A stretch of DNA of 64,000 nt from Hymenobacter cyanobacteriorum (GCF_022631375.1 NZ_JALBGC010000008.1:1-64000), one strand, 5' to 3'. Shown: positions 32,552 through 40,700, numbered from the stretch's first letter. The notes: generated by a model from the sequence alone, not told the origin. Numbers and translations are program-made.

Positions 32552-33412
32552 TTAGGTGCGGTCGGTGGCCAGGTTGAGCTTGCCGGTGAGCGCGGCCACA
32601 GCCTCCGAGGTTTCGGCGCGCTTCTCGTACTCCACGATGAGGTGGCCACCGGTGAGCACGTTCAGGCTGCCGTTGAGGCGGGCCAGCTCGGCGTATACTT
32701 CGGGCCGGCGGGCCGAGGGCGCGCCGCGCCGCAGGCCCCGCCGCCGGGCCACGCCGCCAAGCAGCCGCATCCAGGGATAATAAAACGGCAGCAGAAACAG
32801 CGAAGTGTAATTGACGCGACTGGGGTGCACCTCGGTAATCCGCATTCCCGACAGGGCCGCCAGCGCCCGCTGCCGCGTGAGGTTGGCGAAGAAGATGTGG
32901 CCCAGATACACGTCGTGGATGTTGTGCGCGCGGTCGGCGGCCCAGATGGAATCGACCTCGTTGGGCGGCATCAGCTTGTAGGCCTCGCTTTCGAGCAGCA
33001 GGTAGCTGAGGCGGGTACGCAGGTTGGAGTAGTTGGGCGTGGTGATGATGGCCCGGCCGCCCGGCCGCAGCACCCGGTTCAGCTCCTGAAACAGGTGCAG
33101 CTGGTTGGGCATGTGCTCGATGCCTTCCTGGCAAATCACTACGTCGAAGCTGGCATCGGCGAAGGGCAGCGTGTCGTTCAGGTTGGCCTTGATGCACGGA
33201 ATGTCGGGGTAGCGGAAGAATTCGGGGTAGAGGTCCGAAGCCGTGACATTGGCGCCTAATTCCTTGAGCAACTGCGCCGTTTCGCCGTTGCCGGCGGGCA
33301 CGTCCAGCATGTCCTTGCCCACCCATTCGGCGGCGCGGCGGCGCAGCATGGCCGTCAGCAGGTCTTTAATGTCGTTGCTGCCCGAAAAGGCCGGGGGCGA
33401 AAGGCGAATCAT
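32552..33412 (-). CDS. Class I SAM-dependent methyltransferase
   Basis: The 286-residue protein has Rossmann-type methyltransferase motifs: DMLDVPAGNGETAQLLKELG (motif I, ~34-53), SDLYPEF with the acidic residue that binds the ribose, ASFDVVICQEGIEHM (motif IV) and LRPGGRAIITTPNYSN (motif V/post), typical of ubiquinone/glycan-type Methyltransf_11 proteins. A C-terminal extension with a basic hydrophobic stretch (LFLLPFYYPWMRLLGGVARRRG) could contact the membrane. It ends 13 bases before the O-antigen-ligase-like gene, so the two are probably cotranscribed, and a role in modifying a glycan or lipid precursor is inferred from that alone. Confidence 0.88.
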   Translation of the reverse strand: MIRLSPPAFSGSNDIKDLLTAMLRRRAAEWVGKDMLDVPAGNGETAQLLKELGANVTASDLYPEFFRYPDIPCIKANLNDTLPFADASFDVVICQEGIEHMPNQLHLFQELNRVLRPGGRAIITTPNYSNLRTRLSYLLLESEAYKLMPPNEVDSIWAADRAHNIHDVYLGHIFFANLTRQRALAALSGMRITEVHPSRVNYTSLFLLPFYYPWMRLLGGVARRRGLRRGAPSARRPEVYAELARLNGSLNVLTGGHLIVEYEKRAETSEAVAALTGKLNLATDRT

Positions 33413-33469
33413 AAGCGGCCGAAAAAGAAGCGGGAAGGAAGTAATACCGCAAAGTAAGCGCGAAAAAAA

Positions 33470-33510
33470 CGGGCTCCCACCCGCAGCAAGCCGCTGCGGG
33501 TGGGAGCCCG
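33470..33510 (-). terminator. Strong terminator after 33533-33874
   Basis: CGGGCTCCCACCCGCAGC pairs with GCTGCGGGTGGGAGCCCG across a 5-base loop, followed on the minus strand by seven T. Confidence 0.92.
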
Positions 33511-33532
33511 GCCGAACCCGAAGGAACGGGTG

Positions 33533-33874
33533 CTATTTCACCTTTTTGGTGAGGTTCTTCCCGAGGTCTTCCACTTTTTTCAGGAAGTCGTCGGTGTCGC
33601 CGTCGGCATAGGTGCCATAGGCGGTCGAAATCGTGCCTTTCACGCCGTCGGCGGCCTCAATGGCGTAAAGAATGGACATGTCGTCGGGGTTGCTTTCGCC
33701 CTCGAAGCGGTAGAAATCCACGATGGTTACTTCTTCGGGCGCGTAGCTCTTATTCGAATCGTGGCCAATGGTTTGCAACCGGCCGTCCACCACGTTGAAA
33801 TCCTGGGTGAAGCCTTCTTTATTGAGTCGGTTCTCGACGCTCACGAGCGAGCGTTCTTCTTCTTTGTCCTGCAT
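33533..33874 (-). CDS. Small conserved acidic protein of unknown function
   Basis: A 113-residue protein without signal peptide or membrane segment. It reads as a compact alpha/beta chain with acidic patches (MQDKEEERSLVS, RFEGESNPDDM) and a C-terminal segment STAYGTYADGDTDDFLKKVEDLGKNLTKK. Proteins of this pattern are common in Bacteroidota and have often been labelled 'phosphoribosylpyrophosphate synthetase'. No catalytic motif of that enzyme is visible and the chain is a third of its length, so I do not adopt the name. It is single, with a strong terminator downstream. Confidence 0.75.
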   Translation of the reverse strand: MQDKEEERSLVSVENRLNKEGFTQDFNVVDGRLQTIGHDSNKSYAPEEVTIVDFYRFEGESNPDDMSILYAIEAADGVKGTISTAYGTYADGDTDDFLKKVEDLGKNLTKKVK

Positions 33875-33929
33875 GGCGGTGGGGTGTTTTGGGGAGAGTA
33901 GGTGGCGGGGCTGCGGGCCGAAAAGTCGG

Positions 33930-33970
33930 CCGCCCCCGCCCGGGCTATACGCAGCCGGGGCGGGGGCGGG
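33930..33970 (-). terminator. GC-rich hairpin after 34004-34216
   Basis: CCGCCCCCGCC-CGGGCT pairs with AGCC-GGGGCGGGGGCGG, a very stable GC-rich stem; a short TTTT follows on the minus strand. Confidence 0.65.
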
Positions 33971-34003
33971 TTATGGTTGGGCTAACTAAATAGCCAAACG
34001 GCA

Positions 34004-34216
34004 TTATTTCATTGTGGCTCGGCGCTCAATGGTGCGTTGCAGGGCCTCCACATCGATTTGCCCGCAGGCCCCGCCGCAGCCCTTGGCGCAGCCGGCCGCC
34101 GTTTTGCTGAAAAACGCACGGTAAAAAATGCGCCCCACGTAGAACGCCGCCGCCACGAATAGCGCGCCGATGAGGAAGTACTGAATTTCGAGGGAGGTAA
34201 TGGCCAGCAAAAGCAT
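34004..34216 (-). CDS. Small membrane protein with Cys-rich tail (FeoB-associated-type)
   Basis: The 70-residue protein has one N-terminal transmembrane segment (IQYFLIGALFVAAAFYVGRIFY) and then the Cys motif CAKGCGGACG (three Cys spaced by three), followed by a basic tail. This resembles the FeoB-associated Cys-rich proteins, which have a transmembrane helix and a Cys cluster, but no feoA or feoB is in the window. It could bind a metal or a disulfide partner at the inner membrane. It lies 40 bases downstream of the inositol monophosphatase gene and may be cotranscribed with it. Confidence 0.7.
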   Translation of the reverse strand: MLLLAITSLEIQYFLIGALFVAAAFYVGRIFYRAFFSKTAAGCAKGCGGACGQIDVEALQRTIERRATMK

Positions 34217-34255
34217 AGCGGGATAACTGCGGAGCGAAAGGAATAGTTTGCGCGG

Positions 34256-35059
34256 CTACCGCCAGAACTCGCCAATGGCCGCCTGCATCTCGGCATGAAT
34301 GAGCCGGTTACTGGCCACAATCTCGCGTCCAAACAGCGGGTCACCTTCCATCAGAAACTGCGTGACGTGCCCGCCGGCCTCGCGCACCAGCAGAATACCG
34401 GCCGCCACATCGTAGGAGTTCAGGTTGAATTCGAAGAAGCCTTCGCAGCGGCCGGCGGCCACGTAAGCCAGGTCGGCCGCGGCCGAGCCCAGCCGCCGCA
34501 CGCCGTGGCTGCGCTGAAAAAACGCGCCGAGAATTTTCAGGAAGTCATCGAGCTTGCCGAAATCGTGGTACGGAAAGCCGGTGGCAATGAGCGAGCTATT
34601 CAGTTCGGCCACGTCGGTGACGTGAATGGGCTGGTCGTTGCAGAACGCGCCGCCGCCGCGCACGGCCCGGAAGCTTTCGTCGCGGCCCACCTCGTGCACC
34701 ACGCCCACCACCAGCTCGCGGTGTTGCACCAGCGCCACGCTGATGCAGTACACCGGCAGCCCGTGCACAAAATTGGTGGTGCCGTCGAGGGGGTCGATTA
34801 TCCACACGAATTCTTCGGTGTGGGCATCGGGGCCAGCCGTGCCTTCCTCGGTAATGAAGCCCGCCTCGGGCAGCAGCTCGCGCAGGCCGGCCACGAGGCG
34901 GCGCTCGGTTTCCTGGTCCACGTAGCTCACGAGGTCGTGCAGGCCCTTGTGCTCTACTTTACCGCGGTCGAAAGTAGCCGCTTCCTGGCTGATGAACTGG
35001 GCCGTGCGGCGGCACAGGGCGGCGAGGTCGTGAGAGAGTTGGGTAAAGTCGGGCGTCAT
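34256..35059 (-). CDS. Inositol monophosphatase family protein (SuhB/CysQ-like)
   Basis: The enzyme hydrolyses a phosphate monoester with Mg2+/Li+ -sensitive metal sites. The 267-residue chain has the metal motifs EAGFITEEGTAG (GEE-like; ITEEG with Glu) and WIIDPLDGTTNFVHG (the family signature with Asp ligands), then NSYDVAAGILLVREAGGHV at the C-terminus. The start ATG at 35059 is preceded by a type D repeat. It could be an inositol phosphatase or a 3'-phosphoadenosine phosphatase; the family cannot settle this by motif alone. It is cytoplasmic. Confidence 0.93.
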   Translation of the reverse strand: MTPDFTQLSHDLAALCRRTAQFISQEAATFDRGKVEHKGLHDLVSYVDQETERRLVAGLRELLPEAGFITEEGTAGPDAHTEEFVWIIDPLDGTTNFVHGLPVYCISVALVQHRELVVGVVHEVGRDESFRAVRGGGAFCNDQPIHVTDVAELNSSLIATGFPYHDFGKLDDFLKILGAFFQRSHGVRRLGSAAADLAYVAAGRCEGFFEFNLNSYDVAAGILLVREAGGHVTQFLMEGDPLFGREIVASNRLIHAEMQAAIGEFWR

Positions 35060-35072
35060 ATTATCGAACGGT

Positions 35073-35195
35073 GTAGAGACGCGACACTTCGCGTCTGGTC
35101 GTTGGGTTTGTTGAACTTATGCCTGCGCATTCGGGAATTACAGGTGGCGCGGCTATGGTCGTTCAACGACGAGACGCGAAGTGTCGCGTCTCTAC
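35073..35195. repeat. Long inverted repeat, type D; its left-strand end forms the lnt stop
   Basis: GTAGAGACGCGACACTTCGC pairs with GCGAAGTGTCGCGTCTCTAC. The middle ~75 bases are not strongly paired. On the minus strand the TAG of lnt (35192-35194) lies inside the repeat arm, so the element supplies the stop codon of lnt. Confidence 0.88.
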
Positions 35196-36853
35196 CCCAC
35201 AACGGCCCGTTTCCGGGTGAAGCCCAGCACCGCGGCCACCAGCAGGCCCAGCACTGCCAGCAGCTGCGCGCCGCGACCAATCAGCTCGCCGTGGCGGGCA
35301 TAAAATGTCACTTCGTCGTTCAGGTGCACGGTGGCGCGGCTGGCCGTCGGAATCCAGGCCGGCTCGCGCTGGGTGATTTCGCCTTTCTGGTTAATGAAGC
35401 CGGTGAAGCCGGTGTTGGCCGAACGGGCCAGGTCGCGGCGCGTTTCGATGCAGCGCAGCTGGCCGTAGCTCAGCAGCTGGCGGTAGCCGGGCGAGTCGTG
35501 CCACCACGCATCGTTGGTGGGTAGGCCCAGCAGTGTGGCCCCGTTGCGGGCGTATTCGCCCACAAAGTCGCCGTAAATAGATTCGTAACAAATGATGGGG
35601 GCCACGCGCAGGGCCGGCGCGTTGGCCGGGGCCGGGTACACGGTGCGCTCGGTCTGGCTGCCCACGCTGCCCACGGTGCCGCCCAGGTCGATGTGCGACA
35701 CCAGCGACACCAGCAGTGGCGGCACCTTTTCCACGCCCGGTACCAGCCGCGACTTGTGGTAGATGACCACGCGGGCGCTGGCATCGGCGAAATACGCGCC
35801 GGAGTTGAAGAAATCGTAGTAGCCCAGGTCGTCGCGGTAACGGGCCGTTTCGCTGGCCGCTTCCTTGTTCGGGTACGAGCCCAGCGTGGTGATGCCCGTG
35901 AGCAGGGCCACGCCCGGATGCCGCCCCAGCCACTCGCGGATGCGGCGAATTTTTGGGTTGCTCTCCAGCGTATTCTCCCAATACGGCTCCTCCAGCGCCG
36001 TTTCGGGCCAGATGACGAGGCGCGTTTCGGGCGTGAGCTTTTGCTCCGACAGCGCCAGAAAGCGCGTCAGCTGCTCGTCGTAGGGGATAAACTTGGGGCC
36101 GCCTTCGAACTTCTCCACGTAGGGGTCGAAGTTGGGCTGTACCACCACTACTTCGGCCGTCGGGCCTTTTTCCTGGTAGTTGCGCCCGATGATGCTCGAC
36201 ACAAACAACGGCACGGCCACGGCCAGAACTGGCGCGGCCCAGCGCCAGCGGGCCGGGCTTTCGAACGTCCAGGGGGCCACGCCGCCCCGGCCATACCACG
36301 CCCGGAATACCAGCAGGTTCACGGCCCATACCCATACCGAGCCGCCCAGGAAACCCGTGTACTCGTACCACTGCACCCAGCCCGGCGCGGCCGCGAAGCC
36401 ATTGCCCAGCGTGAGCCAGGGCCAGGTGATGTCCCAGTGCAGGTGCAATTGCTCGAAGGCAATCCAGTACACCGGTAGCAGCGCGTAGCCCCAGCGGTAG
36501 CCCAGGCGCTTGTGGGTCTGGCGGAAGGCCATGAGCGGCAGGCACATGAGCAGCGCATTCAGCACCACGGCGGCAATGCCGGCGGGCAGGCTGGCGTAGC
36601 TCACCCACCAGGTAGTGAGGGCGTTCCAGAGCAGCAGCAGCAGGTAGGTGTGCGCGAATACGCGGCCCTTGCGCGCACCCTGCGCCGTGAGGCGGCGCTC
36701 CATCAATAAATAGGGCACCCAGGCCACGAACAGCAGCGGCACCGTGAGGGCCGTGGGCCAGGGCATCCAGCCGGCGCACAGCAGCAGGCCGCCCAGCACC
36801 GCCAGCGCGGCGGGCCGCAGTCCGGGCCGGCTAGTCTTCTGATTCAGACTCAT
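35192..36853 (-). CDS. lnt: Apolipoprotein N-acyltransferase
   Basis: Lnt adds the third acyl chain to lipoproteins in the inner membrane. From the ATG at 36853 the product is 553 residues, overlapping the end of rsmI by 23 bases; longer in-frame starts would overlap further. N-terminal transmembrane segments (LAVLGGLLLCAGWMPW, LTVPLLFVAWVPYL and others) lead to a nitrilase-type domain with the triad: LVIWPETALEE (Glu), VVIYHKSRLVPGVEKVP (Lys) and APIICYESIYGDF (Cys). Length and layout are those of Bacteroidota Lnt, which is often ~540 residues. The repeat downstream provides its stop codon. Confidence 0.93.
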   Translation of the reverse strand: MSLNQKTSRPGLRPAALAVLGGLLLCAGWMPWPTALTVPLLFVAWVPYLLMERRLTAQGARKGRVFAHTYLLLLLWNALTTWWVSYASLPAGIAAVVLNALLMCLPLMAFRQTHKRLGYRWGYALLPVYWIAFEQLHLHWDITWPWLTLGNGFAAAPGWVQWYEYTGFLGGSVWVWAVNLLVFRAWYGRGGVAPWTFESPARWRWAAPVLAVAVPLFVSSIIGRNYQEKGPTAEVVVVQPNFDPYVEKFEGGPKFIPYDEQLTRFLALSEQKLTPETRLVIWPETALEEPYWENTLESNPKIRRIREWLGRHPGVALLTGITTLGSYPNKEAASETARYRDDLGYYDFFNSGAYFADASARVVIYHKSRLVPGVEKVPPLLVSLVSHIDLGGTVGSVGSQTERTVYPAPANAPALRVAPIICYESIYGDFVGEYARNGATLLGLPTNDAWWHDSPGYRQLLSYGQLRCIETRRDLARSANTGFTGFINQKGEITQREPAWIPTASRATVHLNDEVTFYARHGELIGRGAQLLAVLGLLVAAVLGFTRKRAVVG

Positions 36854-37604
36854 CGTCGGCGTCATCGGCACGGCGGTAGTATGAGGCATCGCGGCCGGGG
36901 CGGGGCTCGCGGGGGGGCGGGGCAAGGTTTCCTTCGACGACAACGACAATTTCTCCTTTAATAGCGGGCCGGGCCGCGAAGTCAGCCTCCAGGCTGGCCA
37001 ACGTACCGGTCACGGTTTCTTCAAAAAGCTTGGTGAGTTCGCGACTGACGGAGGCCGGCCGCGACGGCCCCAGCACTTCGGCCAGCTGCCCCAGCGTCTT
37101 CACGATGCGGTGCGGCGACTCGTAGAAAATCATGGTGCGGGTTTCCTGGGCCAGCTGCAGCAGGCGCGTCTGCCGCCCCTTCTTCACCGGCAAAAAACCC
37201 TCGAACGTGAACCGCTCGGCCCCGAAGCCCGACTTCAGCAGCGCCGGCACGAAGGCCGTGGCCCCGGGCAAACACTCCACGCCGAGGCCCTTGGCCAGGC
37301 ACTCGCGCACCAACAGAAACCCGGGGTCGGAGATTCCCGGCGTGCCGGCGTCGCTGACCAAGGCCATGGTTTCACCTTTTTCCAGGCGTTCCAGCAGGCG
37401 CGGCACCTGCTGGTGCTCGTTGTGCAGGTGGTAGGAGAGGAGGGGCTTCTTCAGGCCCAGGTGCTGCATCAGGCGGCCGCTGGTGCGGGTATCCTCGCAG
37501 AGCACCGTGCCCACCTCGCCCAGCACGCGGATGGCCCGCAGCGTAATGTCTTCCAGATTGCCGATGGGCGTGGGCACGAGGTACAGAACCGTGGGATTGG
37601 GCAT
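36831..37604 (-). CDS. rsmI: 16S rRNA (cytidine(1402)-2'-O)-methyltransferase
   Basis: RsmI methylates C1402 in the ribosomal decoding centre. From the ATG at 37604 the 257-residue protein opens MPNPTVLYLVPTPIGNLEDITLRA, the family's N-terminal signature, so the longer frame to 37781 is rejected. Other blocks are CEDTRTSGRLMQHL, ALVSDAGTPGISDPGF and GATAFVPALLKSG, and the C-terminal part is rich in acidic residues (DADDESESED). A TACCTTTG element ends only 4 bases before the ATG, and the gene is followed by lnt with a 23-base overlap, so the two are translationally linked. Confidence 0.94.
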   Translation of the reverse strand: MPNPTVLYLVPTPIGNLEDITLRAIRVLGEVGTVLCEDTRTSGRLMQHLGLKKPLLSYHLHNEHQQVPRLLERLEKGETMALVSDAGTPGISDPGFLLVRECLAKGLGVECLPGATAFVPALLKSGFGAERFTFEGFLPVKKGRQTRLLQLAQETRTMIFYESPHRIVKTLGQLAEVLGPSRPASVSRELTKLFEETVTGTLASLEADFAARPAIKGEIVVVVEGNLAPPPREPRPGRDASYYRRADDADDESESED

Positions 37605-37608
37605 AAAG

Positions 37609-37616
37609 CAAAGGTA
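37609..37616 (-). promoter_or_regulatory. -7 promoter element of rsmI-lnt (TACCTTTG)
   Basis: On the minus strand this reads TACCTTTG, matching TAnnTTTG; the ATG begins 4 bases after it, implying a leaderless mRNA. Confidence 0.65.
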
Positions 37617-37723
37617 CGGGGCAGGAACGAGGGTTAACCTTCGCCAAAGCAATTGCAGCTGTTGGGCTAGACCCATTAATTTGCCGTTCGAAGAAGCAGG
37701 TACCAACGGCATCCTTGCAACGT

Positions 37724-38167
37724 ATGATTTTCCCCGCAATCGTATGCGCCATAATTCCTGGAATGGGGGCATACGGCGCATTCAAAGAAATTAGGCTGGC
37801 GTCGGCGCTCGGGCGGGAGGGCGTCGAATGTTCGGGCATCATCGTCAGCCAGCGAGAAGTCAAACCGGGCCGCAGGTCCAATTACTTTGAGCCGCGGGTG
37901 CGTTTCGAAACAGCAACAGGTGAAGTAATAGAAGGAGAAAGCGTGGGGGCAGAATGGGTTCTTAGCACCCGTGGCGGCATCTTATCAAATAAAGTAGAGT
38001 TCTTCGACAACTCGGATGCCTACTTGCGGTACGACATCCGTGACCCAAGCAGCTTTCTGTTTGTACAAGAACTCAACCAATCGGGTCGCTATCTGCAGTT
38101 GGCAGTAACCTCCCTGGTGGCGTTGTGCATGTTACTGGTAGGACTGTTCGGCGCCATTCCTGATTAA
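37724..38167 (+). CDS. DUF3592-like membrane protein
   Basis: The 147-residue protein (ATG at 37724) has a transmembrane segment at each end: MIFPAIVCAIIPGMGAYGAF and LAVTSLVALCMLLVGLFGAI. The soluble middle part (RRSNYFEPRVRFETATGEVIEGES, TRGGILSNKVEFFDNSDAYLRYD) resembles the DUF3592 pattern of a small extracytoplasmic beta domain between two helices. The function of this family is unknown. Its GC content seems lower than its neighbours and it lies between rsmI and the pterin dehydratase gene; transfer is possible but not shown. Confidence 0.72.
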   Translation: MIFPAIVCAIIPGMGAYGAFKEIRLASALGREGVECSGIIVSQREVKPGRRSNYFEPRVRFETATGEVIEGESVGAEWVLSTRGGILSNKVEFFDNSDAYLRYDIRDPSSFLFVQELNQSGRYLQLAVTSLVALCMLLVGLFGAIPD

Positions 38168-38192
38168 GCGCAGGTTGCGTGGCAAAGGCCCG

Positions 38193-38441
38193 CTATTGCA
38201 GCAAATACCGCGCGGCTACGGCATCAATGGCCGTCGCCAGCCGGTGGTCGCGGGCCGTTACGGTGTTGCCCGCGTCGTGGGTGCGCAGGCGGAATTCCAC
38301 CACGTTATACTCGTTGCTGAACCACGGGTGATGGTCGAGCCGCTCGGCCTCGGCGGCCACTTCGGTGAGGAAAGCGAAGGCCGTGCGGAAGTCCACGAAG
38401 CGGTAGGTGCGGGCGAGGCTGTTGTCAATAGTTGACCACAT
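38193..38441 (-). CDS. 4a-hydroxytetrahydrobiopterin dehydratase
   Basis: Pterin-4a-carbinolamine dehydratase (PCD/DCoH) recycles the tetrahydropterin cofactor of aromatic amino acid hydroxylases. The 82-residue product from the ATG at 38441 holds the PCD pattern ERLDHHPWFSNEYNVVEFRL and VTARDHRLATAIDA, with the HHP active-site histidines. It is slightly short compared with the usual ~95-110 residues; the longer frame to 38522 adds no PCD character. It faces the rightward genes at 38562 with a short gap. No phenylalanine hydroxylase gene is in the window. Confidence 0.85.
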   Translation of the reverse strand: MWSTIDNSLARTYRFVDFRTAFAFLTEVAAEAERLDHHPWFSNEYNVVEFRLRTHDAGNTVTARDHRLATAIDAVAARYLLQ

Positions 38442-38561
38442 AAATTTACCTATATTTAGCAGGGGCGAAAGCAGTTGATGGCGCGGCGCGGGCAAAACCC
38501 AAACCCGCAAACCAAAGTACACACCTCCCTACACTTGCTCATTCCAAACACCTCCCGCCCC

Positions 38562-39065
38562 ATGGCCATCGACCCCAACAACCGCCCCATCCGAGTCATC
38601 AACGACGACACGACCAACGAAGAAATGGAAGCCGGCCACCACATCCCCAACGCCGACCCGCCCAAGAACGAAGCGGCCCGCGGCGGCTTCGGCAACCGCG
38701 ACGGCAAGGAAGGCTTCGGCTCCGACACGGCCGGCGGCGAAACTGCCGTGGGCGTGAACGAAACCGCCGACAACATGAGCCCGCCGGCCGACAACATGCG
38801 CTCGCAGGACGAAGGCCGCGACGACCGCGCCAACCAGGACCTGCCGCCCCGCGACGAATACACCGACACCATTGAGCCCAGCGGCCGCCCCGTCGACGAG
38901 CTCGACGCGCACGACCGCCGCCCCGGTGTGGATGAGATGCTGAACCCCAACTCCCGCGTGGGCATGGGCCAGATGGAGCCCCGCCCCATCCAGCCCATCA
39001 CCGGCACCGATACCAACGCCGACCTCACCGACCCCAACGCCACCGATACGGCCATCGACCAGTAA
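38562..39065 (+). CDS. Disordered acidic/hydrophilic protein
   Basis: The 167-residue protein (start at 38562, MAIDPNNRPIRVINDDTTN) is made almost wholly of polar and charged residues with many Asp, Asn, Pro and Gly and no hydrophobic core. Segments such as EAARGGFGNRDGKEGFG and PADNMRSQDEGRDDRANQD are typical of intrinsically disordered chains. No domain is recognised. It is followed by a smaller protein of the same style (39126), suggesting a related pair. A role in desiccation or stress tolerance would be plausible for such chains, but nothing in the sequence proves it. Confidence 0.7.
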   Translation: MAIDPNNRPIRVINDDTTNEEMEAGHHIPNADPPKNEAARGGFGNRDGKEGFGSDTAGGETAVGVNETADNMSPPADNMRSQDEGRDDRANQDLPPRDEYTDTIEPSGRPVDELDAHDRRPGVDEMLNPNSRVGMGQMEPRPIQPITGTDTNADLTDPNATDTAIDQ

Positions 39066-39125
39066 GCCACTGGCCGCGGCAGATTACCGTTTTAAGTTTC
39101 TTTTCACTTAAACCCGATTATCATC

Positions 39126-39341
39126 ATGTCGACGCACCATAACGACCAGAAAACCGGCGAGCAGCCTAACGAGCGCCGCGCCGAAGGCACGCCCAAGGCC
39201 GATGCCCTGCCCGCCGCCGAAACCGGCACCACGCCCGAAGACCAGCTCGAGCAGGATGCCCTCGATGCCGGCCAGCGCCACCCCAACCGCAGCCATGACA
39301 AGGCCAACCTCGACAAGCCGGCCTACGGCGGCGGCCACTAG
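39126..39341 (+). CDS. Small disordered hydrophilic protein
   Basis: A 71-residue chain with no hydrophobic segments, composed of Asp, Glu, Asn, Pro, Ala and His (MSTHHNDQKTGEQPNERR to LDKPAYGGGH). It begins 60 bases after its larger disordered neighbour and may be in the same transcript. It is short, so confidence rests on the clean start and composition. No function can be assigned. Confidence 0.6.
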   Translation: MSTHHNDQKTGEQPNERRAEGTPKADALPAAETGTTPEDQLEQDALDAGQRHPNRSHDKANLDKPAYGGGH

Positions 39342-39366
39342 CCACTAGTATAGAGTTGTCAACTTG

Positions 39367-39460
39367 AACGTCATGCTGAGCGCAGCCGAAGCATCTCGCG
39401 TGCAGTAGTAATCATTTACTATTGCACGCGAGATGCTTCGGCTGCGCTCAGCATGACGTT
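39367..39460. repeat. Intergenic long inverted repeat, type B, copy 2
   Basis: AACGTCATGCTGAGCGCAGC pairs with its complement at the right end (39441-39460), continuing through GCATCTCGCGTGCA. It lies just before the phosphatase gene. Confidence 0.9.
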
Positions 39461-39493
39461 TTTTTGTTTCGTTCCCTATATCCTTTGCTTCCC

Positions 39494-40192
39494 GTGAGCC
39501 GCTACGCCACCACCGACCTGCACGGCTGCCTGCACACCTTTCGCCGCCTGGTAGAAGACGAGCTGCGCCTGACGACCGCCGATGAGCTTTACCTGCTGGG
39601 CGACTACGTGAACAAGGGCCCCGACAGCAAAGGCGTGCTCGACTACCTAATGCACCTGCAAGCCAGCGGCTACAACGTGCAGGCCCTGCGCGGCAACCAC
39701 GACCAGGCCCTGCTCGACGATGCGCGGCACCGCAAGCGCTGGGCCTGGCTGGGCCTGCCCGGCCGTCAGCCCACGCTGCGCAGCTTCGGCGTGCGGCGCG
39801 CCAGCGACATTGCACCCCACTACCTGGCCTGGCTCGATGCGCTGCCTTATGAAATTGAACTGCCCGATTTTGTGCTGGTTCACGCCGGCTACGACTTTGC
39901 GCTGCCGCCCGAAGAGATGCGCCAGGATTACCTGACCATGCTCAGCATCAAGAAATTCGTGTTCGACCCCGTGCGTCTCGGGGGCAAGCGGCTGCTGCAC
40001 GGGCACGTGCCCCGGCCGGCGGCGCAGGTGCGCACCCAGGCCGCCAAGCATCCCGGCGCGCTGGGCCTCGACAGCGGCTGCGTGTATCGCCACAACGCTG
40101 CCTTCGCCCAGCTCACCGCCCTCAACCTCGATACCTGGGAAGTAACGCAAGTGCCCAACTGCGAGCCCGCCTATCCCATCGGCCGCCGCTGA
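39494..40192 (+). CDS. Metallophosphoesterase, PP1-like serine/threonine phosphatase family
   Basis: The 232-residue protein from a GTG at 39494 has the calcineurin-type metal motifs: DLHGCL (D-x-H-G), LGDYVNKGPDS, LRGNHDQALLDD (GNH), LVHAGYDF and LLHGHVPRP. The usual GDYVDRG is here GDYVNKG, so the Asp-Arg pair is changed. It is a bis-metal phosphatase that dephosphorylates proteins or nucleotides; the substrate is not known. A longer frame begins inside the inverted repeat and adds residues encoded by it, so the GTG start is preferred. There is no signal peptide. Confidence 0.85.
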   Translation: MSRYATTDLHGCLHTFRRLVEDELRLTTADELYLLGDYVNKGPDSKGVLDYLMHLQASGYNVQALRGNHDQALLDDARHRKRWAWLGLPGRQPTLRSFGVRRASDIAPHYLAWLDALPYEIELPDFVLVHAGYDFALPPEEMRQDYLTMLSIKKFVFDPVRLGGKRLLHGHVPRPAAQVRTQAAKHPGALGLDSGCVYRHNAAFAQLTALNLDTWEVTQVPNCEPAYPIGRR

Positions 40193-40221
40193 AACGGGCA
40201 TCTGCCAACTCGGCCAGGACC

Positions 40222-40254
40222 AGCCACTGCCACTTTGGGGCAGTGGCTTTTTTG
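40222..40254 (+). terminator. Terminator of the phosphatase gene
   Basis: AGCCACTGCC pairs with GGCAGTGGCT around ACTTTGG, then TTTTTTG. Confidence 0.88.
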
Positions 40255-40700
40255 TGTTTTACGAAGAGAAGCCAAGTTCGTTTAATAATTATTTGTTTGG
40301 TGAGTGATAACGGACAGTGAAATTGAATTAATATAATTATAAAAATGGATTGGTTTTAATAGTCTTTTGGCTAATGCTATGATAGGGTAGGATTGGAGGC
40401 GGCTGCTAAAACCAGCTACTGCCTGAAGTGAAAAATTAATGGTAATAAAGTTCGAAATCAATGGTATAGCTGTAATATAATTCGTGGTTCATATAATTAT
40501 TCGGGTTGATTGTTGTGTTCAGGGTTGCGCTTGGATGAAATCCGGCGTTAGATTTGATAAGTTACATTTTGTCGAAATGCCGCAATGGAGTGCTCAATTA
40601 CTCTATTGGATTTAGGTGTTTGGGCAATGTAATTATTGCTGGTTTGCCACTGGCTGGCGACTGGCATTTCTGCTAACCATTCACTCACTCTCTCCCTGTT
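40255..40700. other. AT-rich intergenic region
   Basis: These ~445 bases are visibly AT-rich compared with the flanking genes, with segments like ATTAATATAATTATAAAAATGG and TTCATATAATTATTCGGG. No open frame of substance or RNA is recognised. It may hold the promoter of the large secreted protein at 40701 or be a remnant of inserted DNA. Confidence 0.5.

Noticed and set aside
34004..34216. Iron-transport (feo) locus
   Set aside because: The Cys-rich small protein is suggestive but feoA and feoB are not present in the window.
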